A DNA stretch of 64,000 nt, taken from Luzula sylvatica. Taxonomy: Eukaryota > Streptophyta > Magnoliopsida > Poales > Juncaceae. The notes under the pieces are model-generated. The model ran no database searches, was not told the origin of the DNA, and saw nothing but the letters and a program-made list of their open reading frames with translations. Position 1 is the first letter of the stretch. Every line of letters starts with the position of its first letter. A program made the translations under genes and the position numbers. The stretch covers positions 35,245,629-35,309,628 of the forward strand of contig OX326960.1 of assembly GCA_946800325.1 (NCBI GenBank), given 5' to 3'. Below are positions 38,601 through 52,400 of the stretch, piece by piece.

Positions 38601-41600
38601 TATCGTATCTTTTACTACATAACTTTTCACCAAATTTCAGAAACACTAAGGAAGTTTGTTTTTCTATTCAAAACAAGATTTTAACGCTTTGAGGAGTTCA
38701 AATGACGTGTTTTTAGATCATTTGTATCGTACCTTTTAGTACATAACTTTTCACCAAATTTCACAAACACTAAGGAAATTTGTTTTTCGATTCAAAACAA
38801 GATTTTAACGCTTTGAGGAGTTCAAATAACGTGTTTTTAGTTCATTTGTATCGTATGTTTTACTACATAACTTTTCACCAAATTTCACAAACACTAAGGA
38901 AGTTTGTTTTTGGAGTCAAAACAAGATTTTAACACTTTGAGGAGTTCAAATAACGTGTTTTTAGATCATTTGTATCGTATCTTTTACTACATAACTTTTC
39001 ACCAAATTTGACAAACACTAAGAAAGTTTGTTTTTCGATTTCAAAACAAGATTTTAACGATTTGAGGAGTTCAAATAACGTGTTTTCAGGTCATTTGTAT
39101 CGTATCTTTTAGTACATAACTTTTCACCAAATTTCAGAAACACTAAGGAAGTTTGTTTTTCGATTCAAAACAAGATTTTAACGCTTTGAGGAGTTCAAAT
39201 AACGTGTTTTTAGATCATTTGTATCGTATCTTTTAGTACATAACTTTTCACCAAATTTCACAAACATTAGGAAAGTTTGTTTTTCGTTTCAAAACAAGAT
39301 TTTAACGCTTTGAGGAGTTCAAATAACGTGTTTTCAGATTATTTGTATCGTATCTTTTACTACATAACTTTTCACCAAATTTCAGAAACACTAAGGAAGT
39401 TTGTTTTTCTATTCAAAACAAGATTTTAACGCTTTGAGGAGTTCAAATAACGTGTTTTTAGATCATTTGTATCGTATCTTTTAGTACATAACTTTTCACC
39501 AAATTTCACAAACACTAAGGAAATTTGTTTTTCGATTCAAAACAAGATTTTAACGCTTTGAGGAGTTCAAATAACGTGTTTTTAGTTCATTTGTATCGTA
39601 TGTTTTACTACATAACTTTTCACCAAATTTCACAAACACTAAGGAAGTTTGTTTTTCGAGTCAAAACAAGATTTTAACGCTTTGAGGAGTTCAAATAACG
39701 TGTTTTTAGATCATTTGTATCGTATCTTTTAGTACATAACGTTTCACCAAATTTCACAAACACTAAGGAAGTTTGTTTTTCGATTCAAAAAAAAAATTTA
39801 ACGCTTTGAGGAGTTCAAATAACGTGTTTTTAGTTCATTTGTATCGTACGTTTTACTACATAACTTTTCACCGAATTTCACAAACACTAAGGAAGTTTGT
39901 TTTTCGAGTCAAAACAAGATTTTAATGCTTTGAGGAGTTCAAATAACGTGTTTTTAGATCATTTGTATCGTATCTTTTAGTACATAACTTTTCACCAAAT
40001 TTCACAAACACTAAGGAAGTTTGTTTTTCGATTCAAAACGAAATTTTAACGCTTTGAGGAGTTCAAATAACGTGTTTTTAGTTCATTTGTATCGTATGTT
40101 TTACTACATAACTTTTCACCAAATTTCACAAACACTAAGGAAGTTTGTTTTTCGAGTCAAAACAAGATTTTAACACTTTGAGGAGTTCAAATAACGTGTT
40201 TTTAGATTATTTGTATCGTATCTTTTACTACATAACTTTTCACCAAATTTGACAAACACTAAGAAAGTTTGTTATTCGATTTCAAAACAAGATTTTAACG
40301 ATTTGAGGAGTTCAAATAACGTGTTTTCAGGTCATTTGTATCGTATCTTTTAGTACATAACTTTTCACCAAATTTCAGAAACACTAAGGAAGTTTGTTTT
40401 TCGATTCAAAACAAGATTTTAACGCTTTGAGGAGTTCAAATAACGTGTTTTTAGATCATTTGTATCGTATCTTTTAGTACATAACTTTTCACCAAATTTC
40501 ACAAACACTAGGAAAGTTTGTTTTTCGTTTCAAAACAAGATTTTAACGCTTTGAGGAGTTCAAATAACGTGTTTTCAGATTATTTGTATCGTATCTTTTA
40601 CTACATAACTTTTCACCAAATTTCAGAAACACTAAGGAAGTTTGTTTTTCTATTCAAAACAAGATTTTAACGCTTTGAGGAGTTCAAATGACGTGTTTTT
40701 AGATCATTTGTATCGTATCTTTTAGTACATAACTTTTCACCAAATTTCACAAACACTAAGGAAATTTGTTTTTCGATTCAAAACAAGATTTTAACGCTTT
40801 GAGGAGTTCAAATAACGTGTTTTTAGTTCATTTGTATCGTATGTTTTACTACATAACTTTTCACCAAATTTCACAAACACTAAGGAAGTTTGTTTTTGGA
40901 GTCAAAACAAGATTTTAACACTTTGAGGAGTTCAAATAACGTGTTTTTAGATCATTTGTATCGTATCTTTTACTACATAACTTTTCACCAAATTTGACAA
41001 ACACTAAGAAAGTTTGTTTTTCGATTTCAAAACAAGATTTTAACGATTTGAGGAGTTCAAATAACGTGTTTTCAGGTCATTTGTATCGTATCTTTTAGTA
41101 CATAACTTTTCACCAAATTTCAGAAACACTAAGGAAGTTTGTTTTTCGATTCAAAACAAGATTTTAACGCTTTGAGGAGTTCAAATAACGTGTTTTTAGA
41201 TCATTTGTATCGTATCTTTTAGTACATAACTTTTCACCAAATTTCACAAACACTAGGAAAGTTTGTTTTTCGTTTCAAAACAAGATTTTAACGCTTTGAG
41301 GAGTTCAAATAACGTGTTTTCAGATTATTTGTATCGTATCTTTTACTACATAACTTTTCACCAAATTTCAGAAACACTAAGGAAGTTTGTTTTTCTATTC
41401 AAAACAAGATTTTAACGCTTTGAGGAGTTCAAATAACGTGTTTTTAGATCATTTGTATCGTATCTTTTAGTACATAACTTTTCACCAAATTTCACAAACA
41501 CTAAGGAAATTTGTTTTTCGATTCAAAACAAGATTTTAACGCTTTGAGGAGTTCAAATAACGTGTTTTTAGTTCATTTGTATCGTATGTTTTACTACATA

Positions 41601-41970
41601 ACTTTTCACCAAATTTCACAAACACTAAGGAAGTTTGTTTTTCGAGTCAAAACAAGATTTTAACGCTTTGAGGAGTTCAAATAACGTGTTGTTAGATCAT
41701 TTGTATCGTATCTTTTAGTACATAACGTTTCACCAAATTTCACAAACACTAAGGAAGTTTGTTTTTCCATTCAAAACAAGATTTTAACGCTTTGAGGAGT
41801 TCAAATAACGTGTTTTTAGTTCATTTGTATCGTATGTTTTACTACATAACTTTTCACCAAATTTCACAAACACTAAGGAAGTTTGTTTTTCGAGTCAAAA
41901 CAAGATTTTAACGCTTTGAGGAGTTCAAATAACGTGTTTTTAGATCATTTGTATCGTATCTTTTAGCACA
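35639..41970. repeat. 51-monomer version of the 35-mer HOR (6332 bp)
   Basis: Positions 1-32 are followed by a plain position-33 monomer (39613), the poly-A cassette (39737-40108) and then positions 21-35 again (40109-41970): 32+1+3+15 = 51. The block 38123-40108 (16 monomers, 1986 bp) and the sequence from 40109 are thus a tandem duplication. Private substitutions include CGTACC near 38731 and AACATTAGG near 39266, each present in only one of the two copies. Confidence 0.88.
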
Positions 41971-44900
41971 AAACTTTTCAGCAAATTTCACAAACACTAA
42001 GGAAGTTTGTTTTTCGATTCAAAACGAAATTTTAACGCTTTGAGGAGTTCAAATAACGTGTTTTTAGATCATTTGTATCGTATCTTTTACTACATAACTT
42101 TTCACCAAATTTCAGAAACACTAAGGAAGTTTGTTTTTCGATTCAAAACAAGATTTTAACGCTTTGAGGAGTTCAAATAACGTGTTTTTAGATCATTTGT
42201 ATCGTATCTTTTAGTACATAACTTTTCACCAAATTTTACAAACACTAAGGAAGTTTGTTTTTCGATTTCAAAACAATATTTTAACGCTTTGAGGAGTTCA
42301 AATAACGTGTTTTTAGTTCATTTGTATCGTATCTTTTAGTACATAACTTTTCACCAAATTTCACAAACACTAAGGAAGTTTGTTTTTCGAGTCAAAACAA
42401 GATTTTAACGCTTTGAGGAGTTCAAATAACGTGTTTTTAGATCATTTGTATCGTATCTTTTAGTACATAACTTTTCACCAAATTTCACAAACACTAAGGA
42501 AGTTTTTTTTTCGATTCAAAACAAGATTTTAACGCTTTGAGGAGTTCAAATAACGTGTTTTTAGTTCATTTGTATCGTATGTTTTACTACATAACTTTTC
42601 ACCAAATTTCACAAACACTAAGGAAGTTTGTTTTTCGAGTCAAAACAAGATTTTAACGCTTTGAGGAGTTCAAATAACGTGTTTTTAGATCATTTGTATC
42701 GTATCTTTTAGTACATAACTTTTCACCAAATTTCACAAACACTAAGGAAGTTTGTTTTTCGATTCAAAACAAGATTTTAACGCTTTGAGGAGTTCAAATA
42801 ACGTGTTTTTAGATCATTTGTATCGTATCTTTTACTACATAACTTTTCACCAAATTTGACAAACACTAAGAAAGTTTGTTTTTCGATTTCAAAACAAGAT
42901 TTTAACGCTTTGAGGAGTTCAAATAACGTGTTTTCAGGTCATTTGTATCGTATCTTTTAGTACATAACTTTTCACCAAATTTCAGAAACACTAAGGAAGT
43001 TTGTTTTTCGATTCAAAACAAGATTTTAACGCTTTGAGGAGTTCCAATAACGTGTTTTTAGATCATTTGTATCGTATCTTTTAGTACATAACTTTTCACC
43101 AAATTTCGCAAACACTAGGAAAGTTTGTTTTTCGTTTCAAAACAAGATTTTAACGCTTTGAGGAGTTCAAATAACGTGTTTTTAGATCATTTGTATCGTA
43201 TCTTTTACTACATAACTTTTCACCAAATTTGACAAACACTAAGAAAGTTTGTTTTTCGATTTCAAAACAATATTTTAACGCTTTGAGGAGTTCAAATAAC
43301 GTGTTTTCAGGTCATTTGTATCGTATCTTTTAGTACATAACTTTTCACCAAATTTCACAAACACTAAGGAAGTTTGTTTTTCGATTCAAAACAAGATTTT
43401 AACGCTTTGAGGAGTTCAAATGACGTGTTTTTAGATCATTTGTATCGTATCTTTTAGTACATAACTTTTCACCAAATTTCACAAACACTAGGAAAGTTTG
43501 TTTTTCGTTTCAAAACAAGATTTTAACGCTTTGAGGAGTTCAAATAACGTGTTTTTAGATCATTTGTATCGTATCTTTTAGTACATAACTTTTCACCAAA
43601 TTTCAGAAACACTAAGGAAGTTTGTTTTTCGATTCAAAACAAGATTTTAACGCTTTGAGCAGTTCAAATAACGTGTTTTCAGATTATTTGTATCGTATCT
43701 TTTACTACATAACTTTTCACCAAATTTCAGAAACACTAAGGAAGTTTGTTTTTCTATTCAAAACAAGATTTTAACGCTTTGAGGAGTTCAAATAACGTGT
43801 TTTTAGATCATTTGCATCGTATCTTTTAGTACATAAGTTTTCACCAAATTTCACAAACACTAAGGAAATTTGTTTTTCGATTCAAAACAAGATTTTAACG
43901 CTTTGAGGAGTTCAAATAACGTGTTTTTAGTTCATTTGTATCGTATGTTTTACTACATAACTTTTCACCGAATTTCACAAACACTAAGGAAGTTTGTTTT
44001 TCGAGTCAAAACAAGATTTTAACGCTTTGAGGAGTTCAAATAACGTGTTTTTAGATCATTTGTATCGTATCTTTTAGTACATAACTTTTCACCAAATTTC
44101 ACAAACACTAAGGAAGTTTGTTTTTCGATTTCAAAACAATATTTTAACGCTTTGAGGAGTTCAAATAACGTGTTTTTAGTTCATTTGTATCGTATCTTTT
44201 AGTACATAACTTTTCACCAAATTTCACAAACACTAAGGAAGTTTATTTTTCGAGTCAAAACAAGATTTTAACGCTTTGAGGAGTTCAAATAACGTGTTTT
44301 TAGATCATTTGTATCGTATCTTTTAGTACATAACTTTTCACCAAATTTCACAAACACTAAGGAAGTTTGTTTTTCGATTCAAAACAAGATTTTAACGCTT
44401 TGAGGAGTTCAAATAACGTGTTTTTAGTTCATTTGTATCGTATGTTTTACTACATAACTTTTCACCAAATTTCACAAACACTAAGGAAGTTTGTTTTTCG
44501 AGTCAAAACAAGATTTTAACACTTTGAGGAGTTCAAATAACGTGTTTTTAGATTATTTGTATCGTATCTTTTACTACATAACTTTTCACCAAATTTGACA
44601 AACACTAAGAAAGTTTGTTATTCGATTTCAAAACAAGATTTTAACGATTTGAGGAGTTCAAATAACGTGTTTTCAGGTCATTTGTATCGTATCTTTTAGT
44701 ACATAACTTTTCACCAAATTTCAGAAACACTAAGGAAGTTTGTTTTTCGATTCAAAACAAGATTTTAACGCTTTGAGGAGTTCAAATAACGTGTTTTTAG
44801 ATCATTTGTATCGTATCTTTTAGTACATAACTTTTCACCAAATTTCACAAACACTAGGAAAGTTTGTTTTTCGTTTCAAAACAAGATTTTAACGCTTTGA

Positions 44901-46316
44901 GGAGTTCAAATAACGTGTTTTCAGATTATTTGTATCGTATCTTTTACTACATAACTTTTCACCAAATTTCAGAAACACTAAGGAAGTTTGTTTTTCTATT
45001 CAAAACAAGATTTTAACGCTTTGAGGAGTTCAAATGACGTGTTTTTAGATCATTTGTATCGTATCTTTTAGTACATAACTTTTCACCAAATTTCACAAAC
45101 ACTAAGGAAATTTGTTTTTCGATTCAAAACAAGATTTTAACGCTTTGAGGAGTTCAAATAACGTGTTTTTAGTTCATTTGTATCGTATGTTTTACTACAT
45201 AACTTTTCACCAAATTTCACAAACACTAAGGAAGTTTGTTTTTGGAGTCAAAACAAGATTTTAACACTTTGAGGAGTTCAAATAACGTGTTTTTAGATCA
45301 TTTGTATCGTATCTTTTACTACATAACTTTTCACCAAATTTGACAAACACTAAGAAAGTTTGTTTTTCGATTTCAAAACAAGATTTTAACGATTTGAGGA
45401 GTTCAAATAACGTGTTTTCAGGTCATTTGTATCGTATCTTTTAGTACATAACTTTTCACCAAATTTCAGAAACACTAAGGAAGTTTGTTTTTCGATTCAA
45501 AACAAGATTTTAACGCTTTGAGGAGTTCAAATAACGTGTTTTTAGATCATTTGTATCGTATCTTTTAGTACATAACTTTTCACCAAATTTCACAAACACT
45601 AGGAAAGTTTGTTTTTCGTTTCAAAACAAGATTTTAACGCTTTGAGGAGTTCAAATAACGTGTTTTCAGATTATTTGTATCGTATCTTTTACTACATAAC
45701 TTTTCACCAAATTTCAGAAACACTAAGGAAGTTTGTTTTTCTATTCAAAACAAGATTTTAACGCTTTGAGGAGTTCAAATAACGTGTTTTTAGATCATTT
45801 GTATCGTATCTTTTAGTACATAACTTTTCACCAAATTTCACAAACACTAAGGAAATTTGTTTTTCGATTCAAAACAAGATTTTAACGCTTTGAGGAGTTC
45901 AAATAACGTGTTTTTAGTTCATTTGTATCGTATGTTTTACTACATAACTTTTCACCAAATTTCACAAACACTAAGGAAGTTTGTTTTTCGAGTCAAAACA
46001 AGATTTTAACGCTTTGAGGAGTTCAAATAACGTGTTGTTAGATCATTTGTATCGTATCTTTTAGTACATAACGTTTCACCAAATTTCACAAACACTAAGG
46101 AAGTTTGTTTTTCCATTCAAAACAAGATTTTAACGCTTTGAGGAGTTCAAATAACGTGTTTTTAGTTCATTTGTATCGTATGTTTTACTACATAACTTTT
46201 CACCAAATTTCACAAACACTAAGGAAGTTTGTTTTTCGAGTCAAAACAAGATTTTAACGCTTTGAGGAGTTCAAATAACGTGTTTTTAGATCATTTGTAT
46301 CGTATCTTTTAGCACA
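41971..46316. repeat. 35-monomer higher-order repeat copy (4346 bp)
   Basis: Same order, length and private marks as the reference copy. One visible private substitution is AAATTTTAC near 42233, where others have AAATTTCAC. Confidence 0.9.
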
Positions 46317-48675
46317 AAACTTTTCAGCAAATTTCACAAACACTAAGGAAGTTTGTTTTTCGATTCAAAACGAAATTTTAACGCTTTGAGGAGTTCAAAT
46401 AACGTGTTTTTAGATCATTTGTATCGTATCTTTTACTACATAACTTTTCACCAAATTTCAGAAACACTAAGGAAGTTTGTTTTTCGATTCAAAACAAGAT
46501 TTTAACGCTTTGAGGAGTTCAAATAACGTGTTTTTAGATCATTTGTATCGTATCTTTTAGTACATAACTTTTCACCAAATTTCACAAACACTAAGGAAGT
46601 TTGTTTTTCGATTTCAAAACAATATTTTAACGCTTTGAGGAGTTCAAATAACGTGTTTTTAGTTCATTTGTATCGTATCTTTTAGTACATAACTTTTCAC
46701 CAAATTTCACAAACACTAAGGAAGTTTGTTTTTCGAGTCAAAACAAGATTTTAACGCTTTGAGGAGTTCAAATAACGTGTTTTTAGATCATTTGTATCGT
46801 ATCTTTTAGTACATAACTTTTCACCAAATTTCACAAACACTAAGGAAGTTTTTTTTTCGATTCAAAACAAGATTTTAACGCTTTGAGGAGTTCAAATAAC
46901 GTGTTTTTAGTTCATTTGTATCGTATGTTTTACTACATAACTTTTCACCAAATTTCACAAACACTAAGGAAGTTTGTTTTTCGAGTCAAAACAAGATTTT
47001 AACGCTTTGAGGAGTTCAAATAACGTGTTTTTAGATCATTTGTATCGTATCTTTTAGTACATAACTTTTCACCAAATTTCACAAACACTAAGGAAGTTTG
47101 TTTTTCGATTCAAAACAAGATTTTAACGCTTTGAGGAGTTCAAATAACGTGTTTTTAGATCATTTGTATCGTATCTTTTACTACATAACTTTTCACCAAA
47201 TTTGACAAACACTAAGAAAGTTTGTTTTTCGATTTCAAAACAAGATTTTAACGCTTTGAGGAGTTCAAATAACGTGTTTTCAGGTCATTTGTATCGTATC
47301 TTTTAGTACATAACTTTTCACCAAATTTCAGAAACACTAAGGAAGTTTGTTTTTCGATTCAAAACAAGATTTTAACGCTTTGAGGAGTTCCAATAACGTG
47401 TTTTTAGATCATTTGTATCGTATCTTTTAGTACATAACTTTTCACCAAATTTCACAAACACTAAGGAAATTTGTTTTTCGATTCAAAACAAGATTTTAAC
47501 GCTTTGAGGAGTTCAAATAACGTGTTTTTAGTTCATTTGTATCGTATGTTTTACTACATAACTTTTCACCAAATTTCACAAACACTAAGGAAGTTTGTTT
47601 TTGGAGTCAAAACAAGATTTTAACACTTTGAGGAGTTCAAATAACGTGTTTTTAGATCATTTGTATCGTATCTTTTACTACATAACTTTTCACCAAATTT
47701 GACAAACACTAAGAAAGTTTGTTTTTCGATTTCAAAACAAGATTTTAACGATTTGAGGAGTTCAAATAACGTGTTTTCAGGTCATTTGTATCGTATCTTT
47801 TAGTACATAACTTTTCACCAAATTTCAGAAACACTAAGGAAGTTTGTTTTTCGATTCAAAACAAGATTTTAACGCTTTGAGGAGTTCAAATAACGTGTTT
47901 TTAGATCATTTGTATCGTATCTTTTAGTACATAACTTTTCACCAAATTTCCCAAACACTAGGAAAGTTTGTTTTTCGTTTCAAAACAAGATTTTAACGCT
48001 TTGAGGAGTTCAAATAACGTGTTTTCAGATTATTTGTATCGTATCTTTTACTACATAACTTTTCACCAAATTTCAGAAACACTAAGGAAGTTTGTTTTTC
48101 TATTCAAAACAAGATTTTAACGCTTTGAGGAGTTCAAATAACGTGTTTTTAGATCATTTGTATCGTATCTTTTAGTACATAACTTTTCACCAAATTTCAC
48201 AAACACTAAGGAAATTTGTTTTTCGATTCAAAACAAGATTTTAACGCTTTGAGGAGTTCAAATAACGTGTTTTTAGTTCATTTGTATCGTATGTTTTACT
48301 ACATAACTTTTCACCAAATTTCACAAACACTAAGGAAGTTTGTTTTTCGAGTCAAAACAAGATTTTAACGCTTTGAGGAGTTCAAATAACGTGTTGTTAG
48401 ATCATTTGTATCGTATCTTTTAGTACATAACGTTTCACCAAATTTCACAAACACTAAGGAAGTTTGTTTTTCCATTCAAAACAAGATTTTAACGCTTTGA
48501 GGAGTTCAAATAACGTGTTTTTAGTTCATTTGTATCGTATGTTTTACTACATAACTTTTCACCAAATTTCACAAATACTAAGGAAGTTTGTTTTTCGAGT
48601 CAAAACAAGATTTTAACGCTTTGAGGAGTTCAAATAACGTGTTTTTAGATCATTTGTATCGTATCTTTTAGCACA
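46317..48675. repeat. 19-monomer version of the 35-mer HOR (2359 bp)
   Basis: Positions 1-9 (46317-47434) are joined directly to positions 26-35 (47435-48675), so 16 monomers are missing (1987 bp, from 4346 to 2359). The e monomer with GTTCCAAT is followed at once by an AGGAAAT i monomer, a pairing not seen in complete copies. The join keeps phase. Private changes are TTCCCAAAC near 47949 and AAATACTAAGG near 48575. Confidence 0.9.
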
Positions 48676-51600
48676 AAACTTTTCAGCAAATTTCACAAAC
48701 ACTAAGGAAGTTTGTTTTTCGATTCAAAACGAAATTTTAACGCTTTGAGGAGTTCAAATAACGTGTTTTTAGATCATTTGTATCGTATCTTTTACTACAT
48801 AACTTTTCACCAAATTTCAGAAACACTAAGGAAGTTTGTTTTTCGATTCAAAACAAGATTTTAACGCTTTGAGGAGTTCAAATAACGTGTTTTTAGATCA
48901 TTTGTATCGTATCTTTTAGTACATAACTTTTCACCAAATTTCACAAACACTAAGGAAGTTTGTTTTTCGATTTCAAAACAATATTTTAACGCTTTGAGGA
49001 GTTCAAATAACGTGTTTTTAGTTCATTTGTATCGTATCTTTTAGTACATAACTTTTCACCAAATTTCACAAACACTAAGGAAGTTTGTTTTTCGAGTCAA
49101 AACAAGATTTTAACGCTTTGAGGAGTTCAAATAACGTGTTTTTAGATCATTTGTATCGTATCTTTTAGTACATAACTTTTCACCAAATTTCACAAACACT
49201 AAGGAAGTTTTTTTTTCGATTCAAAACAAGATTTTAACGCTTTGAGGAGTTCAAATAACGTGTTTTTAGTTCATTTGTATCGTATGTTTTACTACATAAC
49301 TTTTCACCAAATTTCACAAACACTAAGGAAGTTTGTTTTTCGAGTCAAAACAAGATTTTAACGCTTTGAGGAGTTCAAATAACGTGTTTTTAGATCATTT
49401 GTATCGTATCTTTTAGTACATAACTTTTCACCAAATTTCACAAACACTAAGGAAGTTTGTTTTTCGATTCAAAACAAGATTTTAACGCTTTGAGGAGTTC
49501 AAATAACGTGTTTTTAGATCATTTGTATCGTATCTTTTACTACATAACTTTTCACCAAATTTGACAAACACTAAGAAAGTTTGTTTTTCGATTTCAAAAC
49601 AAGATTTTAACGCTTTGAGGAGTTCAAATAACGTGTTTTCAGGTCATTTGTATCGTATCTTTTAGTACATAACTTTTCACCAAATTTCAGAAACACTAAG
49701 GAAGTTTGTTTTTCGATTTAAAACAAGATTTTAACGCTTTGAGGAGTTCCAATAACGTGTTTTTAGATCATTTGTATCGTATCTTTTAGTACATAACTTT
49801 TCACCAAATTTCGCAAACACTAGGAAAGTTTGTTTTTCGTTTCAAAACAAGATTTTAACGCTTTGAGGAGTTCAAATAACGTGTTTTTAGATCATTTGTA
49901 TCGTATCTTTTACTACATAACTTTTCACCAAATTTGACAAACACTAAGAAAGTTTGTTTTTCGATTTCAAAACAATATTTTAACGCTTTGAGGAGTTCAA
50001 ATAACGTGTTTTCAGGTCATTTGTATCGTATCTTTTAGTACATAACTTTTCACCAAATTTCACAAACACTAAGGAAGTTTGTTTTTCGATTCAAAACAAG
50101 ATTTTAACGCTTTGAGGAGTTCAAATGACGTGTTTTTAGATCATTTGTATCGTATCTTTTAGTACATAACTTTTCACCAAATTTCACAAACACTAGGAAA
50201 GTTTGTTTTTCGTTTCAAAACAAGATTTTAACGCTTTGAGGAGTTCAAATAACGTGTTTTTAGATCATTTGTATCGTATCTTTTAGTACATAACTTTTCA
50301 CCAAATTTCAGAAACACTAAGGAAGTTTGTTTTTCGATTCAAAACAAGATTTTAACGCTTTGAGCAGTTCAAATAACGTGTTTTCAGATTATTTGTATCG
50401 TATATTTTACTACATAACTTTTCACCAAATTTCAGAAACACTAAGGAAGTTTGTTTTTCTATTCAAAACAAGATTTTAACGCTTTGAGGAGTTCAAATAA
50501 CGTGTTTTTAGATCATTTGCATCGTATCTTTTAGTACATAAGTTTTCACCAAATTTCACAAACACTAAGGAAATTTGTTTTTCGATTCAAAACAAGATTT
50601 TAACGCTTTGAGGAGTTCAAATAACGTGTTTTTAGTTCATTTGTATCGTATGTTTTACTACATAACTTTTCACCGAATTTCACAAACACTAAGGAAGTTT
50701 GTTTTTCGAGTCAAAACAAGATTTTAACGCTTTGAGGAGTTCAAATAACGTGTTTTTAGATCATTTGTATCGTATCTTTTAGTACATAACTTTTCACCAA
50801 ATTTCACAAACACTAAGGAAGTTTGTTTTTCGATTTCAAAACAATATTTTAACGCTTTGAGGAGTTCAAATAACGTGTTTTTAGTTCATTTGTATCGTAT
50901 CTTTTAGTACATAACTTTTCACCAAATTTCACAAACACTAAGGAAGTTTATTTTTCGAGTCAAAACAAGATTTTAACGCTTTGAGGAGTTCAAATAACGT
51001 GTTTTTAGATCATTTGTATCGTATCTTTTAGTACATAACTTTTCACCAAATTTCACAAACACTAAGGAAGTTTGTTTTTCGATTCAAAACAAGATTTTAA
51101 CGCTTTGAGGAGTTCAAATAACGTGTTTTTAGTTCATTTGTATCGTATGTTTTACTACATAACTTTTCACCAAATTTCACAAACACTAAGGAAGTTTGTT
51201 TTTCGAGTCAAAACAAGATTTTAACGCTTTGAGGAGTTCAAATAACGTGTTTTTAGATCATTTGTATCGTATCTTTTAGTACATAACTTTTCACCAAATT
51301 TCACAAACACTAAGGAAGTTTGTTTTTCGATTCAAAACAAGATTTTAACGCTTTGAGGAGTTCAAATAACGTGTTTTTAGATCATTTGTATCGTATCTTT
51401 TACTACATAACTTTTCACCAAATTTGACAAACACTAAGAAAGTTTGTTTTTCGATTTCAAAACAATATTTTAACGCTTTGAGGAGTTCAAATAACGTGTT
51501 TTCAGGTCATTTGTATCGTATCTTTTAGTACATAACTTTTCACCAAATTTCAGAAACACTAAGGAAGTTTGTTTTTCGATTCAAAACAAGATTTTAACGC

Positions 51601-52400
51601 TTTGAGGAGTTCAAATAACGTGTTTTTAGATCATTTGTATCGTATCTTTTAGTACATAACTTTTCACCAAATTTCACAAACACTAGGAAAGTTTGTTTTT
51701 CGTTTCAAAACAAGATTTTAACGCTTTGAGGAGTTCAAATAACGTGTTTTCAGATTATTTGTATCGTATCTTTTACTACATAACTTTTCACCAAATTTCA
51801 GAAACACTAAGGAAGTTTGTTTTTCTATTCAAAACAAGATTTTAACGCTTTGAGGAGTTCAAATAACGTGTTTTTAGATCATTTGTATCGTATCTTTTAG
51901 TACATAACTTTTCACCAAATTTCACAAACACTAAGGAAATTTGTTTTTCGATACAAAACAAGATTTTAACGCTTTGAGGAGTTCAAATAACGTGTTTTTA
52001 GTTCATTTGTATCGTATGTTTTACTACATAACTTTTCACCAAATTTCACAAACACTAAGGAAGTTTGTTTTTCGAGTCAAAACAAGATTTTAACGCTTTG
52101 AGGAGTTCAAATAACGTGTTTTTAGATCATTTGTATCGTATCTTTTAGTACATAACGTTTCACCAAATTTCACAAACACTAAGGAAGTTTGTTTTTCCAT
52201 TCAAAACAAGATTTTAACGCTTTGAGGAGTTCAAATAACGTGTTTTTAGTTCATTTGTATCGTATGTTTTACTACATAACTTTTCACCAAATTTCACAAA
52301 CACTAAGGAAGTTTGTTTTTCGAGTCAAAACAAGATTTTAACGCTTTGAGGAGTTCAAATAACGTGTTTTTAGATCATTTGTATCGTATCTTTTAGTACA
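48676..52400. repeat. 30-monomer related unit (3725 bp)
   Basis: Positions 1-20 of the 35-mer are followed by ten monomers a k d e f h i a b a. Here the single hybrid-like position 21 is represented by two ordinary monomers, a (51184) and k (51308), and the internal six-monomer doubling is absent. It ends with TTAGTACA instead of TTAGCACA. Private changes include GATTTAAAAC near 49717, ATATTTTAC near 50402 and CGATACAAAAC near 51950. Confidence 0.86.
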
